From NCBI RefSeq assembly GCF_004379255.2, contig NC_056051.1:6722062-6786061 (forward strand): a stretch of DNA of 64,000 nt, written 5' to 3'. This document shows positions 22,690 through 33,896 of the stretch, one piece after another (positions within the stretch are counted from its first letter, which is position 1; each line of letters opens with the position of its first letter). The position numbers were made by a program, and so were the translations under genes. Source of the DNA: Salvia splendens (Eukaryota > Streptophyta > Magnoliopsida > Lamiales > Lamiaceae). The notes below the pieces were generated by a model. The model had not been told where the DNA came from. It made no database searches and saw only the letters and a list, made by a program, of their open reading frames with translations.

Positions 22690-22702
22690 TGCTCTGATAC
22701 CA
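22690..22702 (-). promoter_or_regulatory. primer binding site, initiator tRNA-Met
   Basis: The minus strand reads TGGTATCAGAGCA, the standard copia primer site, two bases from the LTR at 22705. Confidence 0.9.
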
Positions 22703-22885
22703 CATGTTGGAAATTATTTATCATCATATATTCAATAATACATAATTGAATATAAATAAAGCAAGATCTTCGAACATCATGTATTTCACGTATTAACCAT
22801 AAACATAATGGATCGAAAACTTACCTTTATGATCCATAGCGGAAGCGATTGGGGAAGACGAAGAGAACTTACCTTTATGATCCAT

Positions 22886-23136
22886 ATCGGCCTAATTCGA
22901 CGGCTGCTAACACTTATATGGTGTCGAATTTGATGCACGTGGGTTTCAAGCAAATGGACGTTGGGTGGGGCCCTGCCGCGTACGGTGGGGTGTCTAAAGG
23001 AATTTATTGGGCGGCCGGTAATATTCAAGTGGCATGGTACTTAGGCTACAATGATGGATTCGTGGTTCCGGTTTGCCTACCTATCAAATCAATCAAAGTC
23101 TTCGAGAAACATCTTCAGGTCATGATGACAGCATAG
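22886..23136 (+). pseudogene. BAHD copy B, exon 3 fragment
   Basis: Bases 22886-23129 match 15741-15984 of copy A over 244 bases with one visible difference, including DVGWG and VPVCLPIKSIKVFEKH. It has no exons 1 or 2 and starts abruptly at the broken copia LTR. The last codons differ and end at TAG. It is a recent partial duplication and cannot make an enzyme, because the HxxxD region is missing. Confidence 0.9.
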
Positions 23137-23379
23137 CTAGTGAGAAGAAGACACCATCGATTTCACGGAGGTAAAAATATGCTCAATTTGATATGGAGGT
23201 ACTCTTCTTTTTTCCCCATCAAATATGTTGTGCAGAGAGGTGAAATTCAATATTATCCTATACATCAACTGCCTGAGTATGAACATGGCTTGCAGATTGA
23301 GAGTCTGGTCGAGGCCCCGACTTCGAGTGAATCGGTCAGTGGAGGTAGGAGTCGCCTTAGAATGTAAATAACACTCTGA

Positions 23380-23625
23380 CCATGTCGAAAGAGTAGCTGA
23401 AATCATCAGCTGCATTTGGGCTCATCAGGCAGACCAGCCTTCTTCACATATGTCGGTGGTGTCAGCGCTGCACGCAGAGCTTGAGAGAGCTCAGACGCAG
23501 GTCAATTATCTAATGCAAGAGCAGCGGAATAGAGACAAGGTCCATCATCTCATCAAGTGTTTTGCTGAGGAAAAGATGTCGTGGAAGAGGAGTTCATCAT
23601 CTCATCAACCTTCTTCACACATGTT
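23380..23625 (+). pseudogene. fragment of an At5g41620/BRANCHLESS TRICHOME-like coiled-coil gene
   Basis: The text SVVSALHAELERAQTQVNYL and CFAEEKMSWK, preceded by CIWAHQADQPSSHM, matches the conserved core of the plant USO1-like/At5g41620 family, where the order is SKELLK, a RIW block, SLVSALHAELERAR, and AEEKAAWK. Upstream SKE is followed by TAG where the family has Leu, and then the frame shifts. The family is a set of plant coiled-coil proteins. This is a broken exon piece beside BAHD copy B, and its parent locus is unknown. Recognition is from memory of the motif. Confidence 0.6.
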
Positions 23626-23752
23626 AGGGTTAGTGCGAAAATTTTAGTTCAGCCCCAAAAATGGAGGAATGAGGACAATCTGGGAATTATGAAATATTAA
23701 TGAGGATAAATTTGTGCATTTATGTGTGTATCTACAGTTTGGCTACCTCATA

Positions 23753-24008
23753 CCAAACAGAGTGTTTACAAAAGTGAGATACGATCTCGTGTATGTACAA
23801 ACAAACAAATGTATGTGATTACTAACTCCAACCCTAAACATGAGATTGGAGTTTACAATATTGTAACATAGGTTAGACCGCCAAACAGAGTGTTTACAAA
23901 CGTGAGATACGATCTCGTGTATGTACAAACAAACAAATGTATGTGATTACTAACTCCAACCCTAAACATGAGATTGGAGTTTACAATATTGTAACATAGG
24001 TTAGACCG
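23753..24008. repeat. two tandem copies of a 128-base unit
   Basis: 23753-23880 and 23881-24008 begin CCAAACAGAGTGTTTACAAA and are nearly identical (one A/C difference near the start). Non-coding. Confidence 0.9.
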
Positions 24009-24133
24009 TCATGGAAAACAAATGAGCCCTTAGATTCCCAATTTTCAAATAGGCTGTAAAGTAAACTCTACTCTAAAGTGGATTTCTTTCTTTCTTTCTC
24101 ATAATAATTTTATTGAAGGTATGCATCCAATAA

Positions 24134-24246
24134 AAATGACCCGATCAATTTGGTCATTATGACTTGGACAACTCAACCAAATATGTATGCCGAATTGATT
24201 GATTTGATGTAGAAATTAATATTGCATGTGATCTTGGACCATTAAC
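24134..24246. repeat. left copy of a ~113-base direct repeat flanking a Harbinger element
   Basis: The sequence from AATGACCCGATCAATTTGG to GATCTTGGACCATTAA recurs at 25418-25530 with a few substitutions. Confidence 0.85.
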
Positions 24247-24249
24247 TAA

Positions 24250-25414
24250 GAGTGTCCACAGTGGGGGAGCCGCGGCCCGCGGCCCCCACTGCAGAGAGCC
24301 ACGTTTTGCGGCTGAGGGCCAAGAGCCACGAGAGAGCCGCGGCCCTCCACTGCAGCGAGCCACGAAACGCGGCTGGGCCGCGGGAATTTTTTTTTTCGAT
24401 TTTTTTTATATATATGCACTTCCATTTTCATTTTTTCCACTTCATTTTACACTTCCAATCCCTAATTAACATTCTACAAAAAATGCAAGGTAGAGATGGT
24501 GATTCCCCAATGGTAATTAACACTGGCCTAAGTGCACCTACTGGAATGAATATATGCTTCTCTGAGACCGCCCTCAATTCAAGGCGATCTGCGATGATGA
24601 GGCCGGTCCCACCGGGAAGCGGACAAAACTCCGTGCCGACGGCACCTATAGCAGTGGTAGCGACACACGTGCATTCGACCTGAATGACGATGCGTTGGAT
24701 GAGCCCCCCTCTACAATGTCGAGGCGCCAACGCCCGCAGGGCCAACAATCCGCCATCCGGGAAGCTAAAACCGCATCCCAAGTCTCTGCTGCGAGCGTGT
24801 CGGTACCGCGTCCATCACCGACCGCGGCGTTGGCTCAAACACTGGAGGTGCAGATGATGAAGCAACTTGGGGATAACTTGTCATTGTACGAGAAGTCGAC
24901 AGACCCTCTCACCAAGAAGATGTGCTACGACCTCATTATTAGATTGAGGTCGAAGTTGGGGTGGATCGATGGGTCGGAGACGGGCGAAGCTAGTGGCAGT
25001 GGGGGTGGTGGCGGCGGGGGAGAAGGTGGTGAAGAAGATGTGCCGGATTCCGATGACGCCACCGAGTAGAAGGCGGTGGCGTTTTTTTTATCTTTTGATG
25101 TTTTTTTTTGTGTTTAAAAATTTTCGTTGTAGAATTTTCATCTATCTATAGTACGACGAAAATTTGTCTTTAATTCGTAACTTTATTAAATTATGTTTAT
25201 TTTCCAAATTATTAGTCTTATAAAATTTAATATAGTTAAATTAAAAAATATAATTAAAAAAAGCAAACAAATTAATATTTTTTTTGGAGATGGCCACATT
25301 TCGTGGCCCTTATTGTTATTGTTAATTTTGTTCATTTACCATTGCGGAGGGCCACAAGAAAGCCACAAACGATGGCCGGGCCAACTTTGATGACATTCAA
25401 GGGCGTGTACACTC
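24250..25414 (+). mobile_element. small Harbinger-type element with an ORF1-derived frame
   Basis: It is flanked by TAA at 24247-24249 and 25415-25417. The ends are GAGTGTCCACAGTGGGG on the left and an imperfect match ending GTACACTC on the right. GC-rich inverted segments lie inside both ends (GCCGCGGCCC and GGCCACAA-type repeats). It has no nuclease, so it is non-autonomous. The end assignment is weaker on the right, where only about six bases pair. Confidence 0.65.
24484..25069 (+). pseudogene. ORF1-like remnants in the Harbinger element
   Basis: A frame from 24484 (MQGRDGDSPMVINTG) runs to 24683. After a frame change it continues at 24695-25069 (MDEPPSTMSRRQRPQGQ) to a C-terminal part with MKQLGDNLSLYEKSTDPLTK and CYDLIIRLRSKLGW, ending in a Gly/acidic tail. 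The C-terminal block resembles the end of Harbinger-associated plant ORF1 proteins. The Myb/SANT core is missing, so it is a deletion derivative. Confidence 0.5.
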
Positions 25415-25417
25415 TAA

Positions 25418-25530
25418 AATGACCTGATCAATTTGGTCATTATGATTTGGACACCTCAACCAAATATGTACGTCGAATTGATTGATTTGATTTAGAAATA
25501 AATATTGCATGTGATCTTGGACCATTAAAG
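25418..25530. repeat. right copy of the ~113-base direct repeat
   Basis: Matches 24134-24246. The pre-insertion state was probably a tandem pair. Confidence 0.85.
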
Positions 25531-25892
25531 TTAAAGACAAATATAAGTAACAAGATCAATATACTAGTACTTACTAACTTCAATTATTATAAGACAATTT
25601 AAACTCTCACTCTGTATGTGATAAATTGAACGCATCAACAACCAAAAACCGATCTTGAAACAATGCAAATGCTCTCTTAGGTTATGTCTAAAACCGTAAC
25701 CGGAAAAATGGATGACCGGTTTGAGCCGAGCTGCTCTGATGAGGCTCGACCACTTCTGCGACCCTTGTCATAAATTATGCGAAAATTGTGTTTTTAGAAA
25801 CACGTCACTCACGTCAAGCTTTAGAAATTGGGAACCTAAAGTTACATACAGAAATTAGCTGAATGTAAGATCGGTCAACCAAAATTGGGAAC

Positions 25893-26212
25893 CTCGATCG
25901 GTCAGAATGCCATTCAACACAGCTCAAAATCTCAATATCCTTCTTCAACCAAAAGAACTCTTGTATAGAGGTCTATATATGAAAGCATTTACAAAAATTA
26001 TAAAAGATAATAATGATGCAGCCCCTTCTATTTCGTGTAACAGTAATGTTACACCACACTACTCGTACATAATTGCCAACTTTATGTAATATGTGTGCTG
26101 CAAAAAATCTACTTTAATTCGGAAAATAAACCATATCCTAATGAACTAAATTAAATAAAATCCTAATAACTTATAGATTTAAAATATAAGACCGATGTGA
26201 TCCGTTGCTAAC
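25893..26212. repeat. BAHD 5'-flank repeat, copy 1 (no gene follows)
   Basis: About 320 bases match 28952-29272 (start GATCGGTCAGAATGCCATTC). A shorter, more diverged copy is at 31605-31770. Copies 2 and 3 lie upstream of BAHD copies C and D, so this one marks a duplicated unit whose gene is gone. Confidence 0.8.
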
Positions 26213-27054
26213 TTTTCTTAAGTTGCTAACTTAGACGTTAGCAAAAGCATATATAGATCATATAAATGATACATGAAACATTAAAAAAAAATTATAACAG
26301 TCTAAACAACTAAATTTTATAAAGTTTTTTATGTGTTTTTTCTATTTTAAAAAATATGTTACTCACATTTATTAATTACCTTGAAAATAAAAAAATAATG
26401 CAATATTTAAATTTTACTAATATAATATATAATAATTATTTACATATATTATATTTATTAATTATTTTTCAACCACATGGATTGGATTTTCTGGGTACGT
26501 CATTGAATGGAGGGAATCGCTGGGGACGCAGCTGAGCAGGCATGGCAGCTAACGGGTGAGGAAGGCGACGCAAGTGAGTGGGAGGAATTCTTGAATATTC
26601 GAAAGTATTAATCATTTTTATAATTGATGTTTAAAAGCTTCAAAGCTTGGCACATCATTTTTGTATATGAAGTCGTCAATCTTAAAAAATACTCATAAGA
26701 AAGTAATTATTAAAGATAAACCTATACAAAAATTCTACACAATTTAGTATTTAAAAGAATATAAAAGTGTTTAAAATATGGATAAAGAAATAAAAATATG
26801 AAAGTACACTATTAATCATCAATCTTAAAATGATTGGTAAGAAAGCTGTTAATTACACGAATATTTTTTAATAAATTACTAAAATAGTACTGTAGTACAC
26901 TATAAAAGTAAAAAAAATTAAATGTAGATTAAAAAAAAGAAGAAGGAAGAAACGAAAAAGAGAAAATACAATATAAATATGCGTTTAATTCACTATCTTT
27001 TGCTTCTTGAAAATAACATTAAACATTGTATTCTATTCCATTTAATGTTTTAAA
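26213..27054. other. AT-rich intergenic sequence
   Basis: No gene or recognisable element. There are short purine runs around 26930 and TAAAA-rich stretches only. Confidence 0.5.
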
Positions 27055-27059
27055 TATAT

Positions 27060-28433
27060 GTGCATATATAAAGGGGGGAATTTTCTAGAAACTTACATAA
27101 ATGCCATTGTAATTAATTTAAATTTATAAAGTAATAACTTTAGATCTTTACCTACACATATTTTCTTTATTTGTACATTATTTTAATTAATTGATATTTT
27201 TTTATTATTAGTCACACATCTTCTCTTTATCTTAAATTTTATTATTTTTACTCCACTTAAGTCATAAATTAAAATTGTATAAAATTGTTTGCCTAATTTG
27301 AAATGTTTCATTCATTGAAATGTAGTGAATTCTCCATTTAGAATGACACAAGATAAGTACATTTCTGTTTTTGTAAATCTTTACATTGCTTTGAATTCTT
27401 ATTTTCTATGTATTCATTATATGTTGTACTTTATTATTTAATCAATCAAGGGAAGTGGGCTGCCTCATTTTAATAGGAGAAATATGAGTTTGAAATACCA
27501 TAAATCAAGGGAAGTGGGCTGCCTCACCATCGGTCAAGGGAAGTGGGCTGCCTCACCATCGAACTCTAACTATATACTTCATAGTATATAGTTAGAATTG
27601 AGTTAACTTTGATTACTCATATTCCCTCCTTTTATTTTATTTTCTTGATATTAGATCATAAATTTGGTGTTACTTCAACTCAAGAGGGACGATAAAATTT
27701 TTAAGTATTTTTTAATTTTTCTTAGTTTATTTTATCATGTTTAGGTATATTTTCCTGTATTGAATTTAAATTTGGCAAAAATGAATATATTAATTGTGAA
27801 AAAACAATTATTTTTATATTTGTTTGCTCATAATAATATTTGTTGCAATTTAAGTATTTTTTAATTGGGACATTTAGTTTTTTTTATAAGTTATTATTAA
27901 TATAGTATAACTATATAAAATTTTATTATAATTTTATTTTGGATGAAAGAAAAAAAAATTCTCTAAACTTGCATAGTACATATATTCAAGAAATGTTAAA
28001 ATTTTAATTAAGTAAAATGATAGTGTTTGAGCGATGATATTCATAGGATAAGATTGTGACAAAATAATTTGCGTCATGATATAAGATTGTGGACACTAAA
28101 GGTAGTATGAAAAGCTACAATTTATTTGATTTTGATTTCCTTTATGAGATAAGATTTCTCCCCATCTTACACGTGTTTTTATTGAATATGTCTTTGTTAT
28201 ATATCTCTCATAAAATGCCTATTAAATTTAGATATTTGTATAGTGTTTTTTGTCATTTGTCACTTTGTGTGTATTTGTGCATTTTGTATATGTATTTTAT
28301 TTTCGTGCGTACTAATGTAACAGTTGGGTGAAAGATATAGTCATACATGGTTTATGGTTTTATATATTCATTTATTTTGTATTTATAATTTGAAACTTTT
28401 ATGTCCCGTGCATAGCACGGGTGTTAATACTAG
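27060..28433 (+). mobile_element. putative non-autonomous Helitron
   Basis: The 3' end is clear. A hairpin CCCGTGC-ATA-GCACGGG is followed by TGTTAATA and the terminal CTAG at 28430-28433, with T after it. This is the standard plant Helitron terminus. The 5' end is tentative, near 27060, where ATATAAAGGGGGGAATTTTC resembles Helitron starts. There is no Rep/helicase frame. Confidence 0.6.
27445..27596. repeat. three 22-base repeats and a hairpin inside the Helitron
   Basis: TCAAGGGAAGTGGGCTGCCTCA occurs at 27445, 27505 and 27534. The last two are extended by CCATCG. Directly after the third lies a 14-base perfect stem, TCTAACTATATACT with loop TCAT. Confidence 0.85.
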
Positions 28434-28951
28434 TTAATACTCAATATGCTACTATTTGCTATTGTTTTATTCTTTTCTTTTGGACGCACAATTATCGTTT
28501 GGTTTTTTCCCTTTTCCCCAACTAATAATACACATATCCTCCTTTATGGATTTCAAGTAATATTTCCTTTATTTCAAAGTAGTTGGGGCATTGTTTTTAG
28601 GCACGAGATTAAAGAAATTGATTTGTTAACGTTTAAAGTGGAGAGAGAAAAAATAAGAGAATGAATAAAATAAGAGAGATGGAGAGTGAGTAAAGTAAGA
28701 AAAAGATAAAAAGAATAATAATTGAATTAAAAGTTTCAAAAGTGTCCAGTAGGTTAGATACAAAATAATAAACTATGGAGTTGAACAACTTTAGATATGA
28801 TTAAATTAGGTATATTGATAGGAGCGTGTCAGAGAAATAAAGTGAAAAAGAATTGTGGATATCCTTCTAACACTTTGTGGAAGGAAAATAATAAAAATAA
28901 AAATAAAAATAATTGGATACATAAAAATAGCAATCTCTTTCATATAAAGGC
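28434..28951. other. AT-rich intergenic sequence
   Basis: No gene recognised between the Helitron end and the BAHD 5'-flank repeat. Confidence 0.5.
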
Positions 28952-29272
28952 CTCGATCGGTCAGAATGCCATTCAACACAGCTCAAAATCTCAATATCCT
29001 TCTTCAGCCAAAAGAACTCTTGTATAGAGGTCTATATACGAAAGCACTTTAAAAAATTATAAAAGATAATAATGATGCACCCCCTTCTATTTCTTGTAAA
29101 AGTAATGTTACAACACACTACTCGTACATAATTGGCAACTTTATATAACATGTGCGGTGCAAAAAAATCTACTTTAATTCAGAAAATAAATCAAACCCTA
29201 ATGAACTAAATTAAATAAAATCCTAATAAATTATAGATTTAAACTATAAGACTGATGTGATCCGTTGCTAAC
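28952..29272. repeat. BAHD 5'-flank repeat, copy 2
   Basis: Near-identical to 25893-26212; lies upstream of copy C. Confidence 0.85.
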
Positions 29273-29669
29273 TTATGAAAATGAAATGTCTACATAAGCT
29301 TAAATTGATATTTTAATATATTATGTTGATATTAATATTTAAATGCCTAATACAGTTTATTAAAATGTCAACACAAATATGTGTTGACATTTTAATGTGA
29401 TTATGTTGACATTTTTAATACACTACGGTGGTGTACGGTTTCCTACATAAAATAGTACAAAGATACAATCTAGGATATAGTTGTGAGATTATATTAGTCA
29501 TAAGGGTTAGCTATGACTAATTATCCCATGATTATTGTGATAGAATCTCATGAACCAAACACACTACATATTTAATTCCGGGATACAATCTTGCAAATCG
29601 AACACTTCCTATGTTGATGAGTTAGCAAGTTAGCAATTTAAGAAAAGTTAGCATTGTAACGCACCTCTA
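29258..29669. mobile_element. MITE with GTTGCTAACTT/AAGTTAGCAAT ends
   Basis: The left end GTGATCCGTTGCTAACTT and right end AAAGTTAGCATTGTAACGCACC are imperfect inverted repeats. The interior carries several GTTGACAT/ATGTCAAC inverted blocks. Pieces of the same family occur in the copy D intron (33180-33410) and at 43594-43720. The family name is not known to me. Confidence 0.5.
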
Positions 29670-29854
29670 TAAACTATATTCTAAATTTATGTAGAAAATT
29701 AGATAAGGCAGAAAAGATATCCGTATTAGATGCGTATCATGGTGGATAAATAATTTTGAGTCAAGCCGAGTTAGACAAACTAAGATTTATATAGAAAGGA
29801 CAACGAAACAAGATATAAGAATGAACATGACTTCTCGAGCAATAACGAAAACCT

Positions 29855-29862
29855 TATAAATA
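29855..29862 (+). promoter_or_regulatory. TATA box of BAHD copy C
   Basis: TATAAATA followed by TGCATGTTATGA, about 36 bases before the ATG; shared with copy D. Confidence 0.55.
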
Positions 29863-29890
29863 TGCATGTTATGAATTTAGTTTCCTAAGC

Positions 29891-30150
29891 ATGGAGTCAA
29901 CCAAAAGATTAACATTGAGTGTTACCAAAAAATCACCTGAGCTGCTTTGTCCAGCAGAGTCCACACCACATGAATGTAAATATCTCTCTGATATTGATGA
30001 CCAGATCATCATCCAAAGGTATGGCACAACAATAATTTCTACAAAAAGAATCCATCCATGGAAGGGAAAGATCCAGTCAAGAGTATTCGTGAGGCTATTG
30101 CCAAAGCCTTGGTCTTTTACTACCCGTTGGCCGAGCGTTTGGGGGAACAC
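29891..30150 (+). pseudogene. BAHD copy C, truncated exon 1
   Basis: Starts MESTKRLTLSVTKKSPELL, very close to copy D. One A is missing in the ACAATAATTTC stretch near 30034, shifting the frame. After correction the text reads [16 protein letters not shown] and on to YYPLAERL. At 30150 it is cut by the LTR starting TGATACGATC. No HxxxD region follows, so it is non-functional. Confidence 0.85.
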
Positions 30151-31055
30151 TGATACGATCATATCTCTTATGATCTTCCAATTATTTAGTTTTCCTTTAT
30201 TCACCATATCCATATTTGTTTAGATATTTGTTTCTTATTCATTAAGTTAGGGTAGTAGTATTCTAGTATTATAAATAGGAGAGATTATATCATTATAATC
30301 AATCAATCAATGAATCAATGAAATATTTTCCCTAAATTTGACTTGTGCAACGAGCATATTATCGTTCCCTATTGCTGCTCATCAGAAAATGTCCGAGAAC
30401 CGGAAAATCGTGAGCTTTCCTTCGAGCACGTCGAAGGTTTGGTCACAGCAACTCGCGCGAAGATCGCCATCCGGTCACGTTACGGAGGACGTCCGTAACA
30501 ACTGGTGCTTTCATCCCGTGCTCATCCTCCGTCTTCGTTCATCCATATCCCCCAAACGAATCACCATTATCAAAACAAAAAGTCAGCTGCATCACCACCA
30601 TCTCTACCACACCCACGCTTCAGTCCGTCAACATGTCATACGACTACGCCGGCTACCGCAGTCGTCAATACAACTTCCCTCAGGCCACACAACCATTCCG
30701 TCCCTACTAGCCGGTCCAACCTCGCCGTGTAACCTGTTGGGACCCTCCGAGCAGCCGGGTGGAAGTACTCCGTCCGCCGTCATGGCCTGATCCAGAATCA
30801 CCCTACGTCTCACACCACTTGGATCCCCCCGATCCGTCGCGTCGCTTGTCGGCGATGACCCGCAGGGGGGATGGTCAACCGGGGTTGTCCCTGCGCGATA
30901 ATCCGGAAGGCAGCAATCCGTCGCGCGCATTCCCGGGATCGAGCGAGATTTTCTCCGCCGGGCTGGAGAAGATCATGGCCCGATTTGACAAATTAGAGTC
31001 CAGGCTGGAATCATGATATGAAGAAATCGATCGCCGTGTGAAATCATGATAAGTG
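30151..31055 (+). mobile_element. truncated gypsy-type retroelement: one LTR plus start of Gag
   Basis: A 350-base LTR (30151-30500, TGATACGATC to GTCCGTAACA) is followed by CTGGTGCTTTCAT, the same post-LTR string as in the element at 45802. Then comes a Gag start, MSYDYAGYRSRQYNFPQ, with a stop. A shifted frame at 30759-31016 ends IMARFDKLESRLES. It breaks off near 31055. No second LTR or duplication was found, so it is a deletion remnant that removed the rest of BAHD copy C. Confidence 0.65.
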
Positions 31056-32358
31056 ATAGTGTCCATTTTTGGGGGACGGAGGGAGTAGTTATCATTATTA
31101 TTTTTTCTCTTTTTACACTACTAACACTAGAAAAATCCCTTTTTCTGGATTTAAATCAATATCTTGGTCAAATTCTTAAACGATAAGAAACGTACCCATG
31201 CATTAAATTAACTCTAAAATTCTAAATTCAAGTACACCCATTTGATAAAGAAAAGCAAATAAAAAAACATGAATGAGCATAAAAATATTATAGTACTAGT
31301 AGTAATAAAAAGGAAAGGAACTTCATAAGTTTTAATTTAATAAACGCATTAAGTTTCAAGAGGGTCCAGCGTAATTACATTATAATTATGCATTTGTGCA
31401 GTACGTTAGATATGATAAAACTGATATATAATGAGATAAAACGAAATAGATTTTAACTACCATTAAATTAGACATATTGGAGGTAAATGGTGTAATATAT
31501 TAGAGAAATGAAGGTGAAAAAAATTGCGTATATGCTTCTAACACTTTGTGAAAAGCAAAAGAAAATGTAATTGGATAGATAAAAATAGAAATCTCCTTTA
31601 GAATGAAGGCTTTGGCCAGAATGTCATTCAACACACGACTCAAAATCTCAATATCCTTCTTCAACCACAAGAGACTTTTATTTAGGTCTATTTACAAAAG
31701 CATTCAAAGATATCATAAAAGATAATAATGATCCAGCCTCCTCTATTTCTTGTATAAGTAATAGGGGTGCAAATTTAGTTCTCGGGTTTTGGTTATACCT
31801 GATCCCAACCCAATATCCAGTGGATTTTGGGTATCCGAAATCCGAAATTGCGAGTTCGGGTACGAGATTGGGTAGTTGATGTAAGAATTTTTTAGGTTTT
31901 GGATACCGAAACCTGTATTCGTATTCAGGTACCTGATTAGTACCCGTTTATGGATTTATAATAAACATTACTCCATATATGAAATACGATACTATTATTA
32001 ATGTTCATTCTTGTTAATTTGTTATGTCTTCAATATACAATTATGCTTTACCAATTTATTCATATATTAATAAATTTTAAAATCTTTATTATAATCTCTT
32101 TGGAGTTTACCTTATTTTAAAATGAAGTAGTCTCTAGTATCTATTATATATATGTATAGTCGAGTAGAATCAAAATAATTAGAAAACAAAATCACTAAAA
32201 TTGAAGTTTGAATTTTTAACAATATTCTAGATTCTTAGAAAAAAATAGATGAGGTGCAAAAGATATCCGTATAAGATGCATATCAGAGTGGATAAATAAT
32301 TTTGAGGTGGGCCGAGATACAAGAATAATTAAGACTTTTAGAGCAATAACGAAAACTT
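31056..32358. other. intergenic region with Stowaway arm and BAHD 5'-flank repeat copy 3
   Basis: 31056-31090 ends GGGGGACGGAGGGAGTA, a lone Stowaway arm. 31605-31770 is the diverged third copy of the BAHD 5'-flank repeat. 31765-31960 is a GGGTGCAAAT/CGGGTA-type short repeat. No genes. Confidence 0.5.
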
Positions 32359-32366
32359 TATAAATA
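32359..32366 (+). promoter_or_regulatory. TATA box of BAHD copy D
   Basis: TATAAATA about 36 bases before the ATG in the same TATAAATATGCATGTTATG context as copy C. Confidence 0.55.
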
Positions 32367-33640
32367 TGCATGTTATGAGTTTAGTTTCCTAAACATGGAG
32401 TCAACCAAAAGATTAACATTGAGTGTTACTAGAAAATCACCTGAGCTGCTTTGTCCAGCAGAGTCCACACCACATGAATTCAAAATTCTCTCTGACATAG
32501 ATGGCCAAATCTTTATCCGAAAATATAATAAAACAATAAATTTCTACAAAAAGAATCCATCCATGGAAGGGAAAGATCCAGTGAAGATTATTCGTGAGGC
32601 TATTTCCAAAGCCTTGGTCTTTTACTACCCGTTGGCCGGGCGGCTGAGGGAACACACTGGTGGGAAGCTCGTGGTGGAATGCACCGGCCAAGGGGTAGTA
32701 TTCGTGGAGGCCGACACGGATGCAACGCTACAGCATTACGGAGATGCCCTTTATCCACCCTTCCCTAACTCGGATGAACTTACACTTGATATGCCAGATA
32801 GCCTTGGAATATTGGGTGATATTCCACTTATGTTCATTCAGGTACAATATTTATTTTTTGGCAAAACCGTGAATTTCAACATTTTATTAATTTTCCCATG
32901 ATAATTATTTTGAGTTTCTGTTTTTTAATATATACTTGATTTGACATAAATATTTTAAATTGACGAGAGAGTTAAATTATTTACTAAGTGTGTTGAAGAA
33001 AATGATAAATTCATGGACAAAAATGATAAAATTCCCTTGGGATTATATTTTATCGTTAATATATTTGTAGTTTTGTCGCTGTATTATACTTTAGGAATAC
33101 TAGTCCAAATAACAATATATTAATGAATTTAATGAGACATATATGATCAAGTTGATAATTTTCTTAATCTGGTAACTCACGGCTATATCAACAACCTATA
33201 TTATCGATGTCAACATGAAGATATTTGTATGCCAACTAAATATAGTTGACATACGCATGTCTTCTGTTGACATCTTAATCAACAAAAGACATACGTATAT
33301 AAACTAAATTTAGTTGACATACAAATATTTTCGTGTTGACATATGTAGATTGTTGATATAATTGTCAGTTGACAATTTAAGAAAAGTAAACATTATAACG
33401 CACCTCTCTTTTGGTATTGCTCAAATTTTATTAAAATTATACAAACACACAACAGGTCACAAGACTAAAATGTGGTGGATTTATCTTTTCAAACAACTTC
33501 AACCACACAATGTGCGACGCGTCGGCCTTTCCAAATTTCTCTTCGCCGTAGGCGAACTTGCTCGCAGAGCAACGTTCCCTTCGATTCGACCGGTGTGGGA
33601 CCGACATCTTCTCACTTCCGGAATCTCACCTCATGCCTAT

Positions 33641-33896
33641 TCTTAAAGATGGTAATCGAGAGAGGTATAACAAGATTGGTAAGGCATATTAGAAGATAGA
33701 AGTAGAGATATATTTCTTATGCAAATGTTTGTTATATTTGAACTACTCATCCCCCTAGTATTTATAGGGATATTGAGACTCTTCAAATACATACTTGGAA
33801 CTCTACTTTGCTAGGAACAATACAACATTGAATGTACTCTAGGAACTTCCACAATAATAAGTAGTGGGCGGCCATTTATGTTTTGTATTTCCAACA
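33641..33896 (-). repeat. 3' LTR of the young copia
   Basis: 256 bases, TCTTAAAGAT to TTTCCAACA on the plus strand. The last residues of Pol (GECWKYKT) read into it. Confidence 0.93.

Larger units (their letters stand above)
17211..22870 (-). mobile_element. degenerate Ty1/copia element, 5' LTR truncated
   Basis: The left copy (17211-17930) is the full 3' LTR, beginning TGTTGGAAAT on the plus strand and followed by the polypurine complement TTCTCCCACTT. The right copy (22705-22870) keeps only about 166 bases and then joins foreign sequence. The primer site for initiator tRNA-Met lies at 22690-22702. The coding region has many stops and shifts. The element is inactive. Confidence 0.85.

Noticed and set aside
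27445..27555. Spaced 22-base repeats that could be taken for a CRISPR array
   Set aside because: Only three copies, with spacers of 38 and 7 bases, in plant nuclear DNA with no cas genes.
30338..30790. 150-residue plus-strand frame
   Set aside because: It starts in the LTR and runs through the primer region into Gag in a wrong frame; low-complexity His/Ser content.
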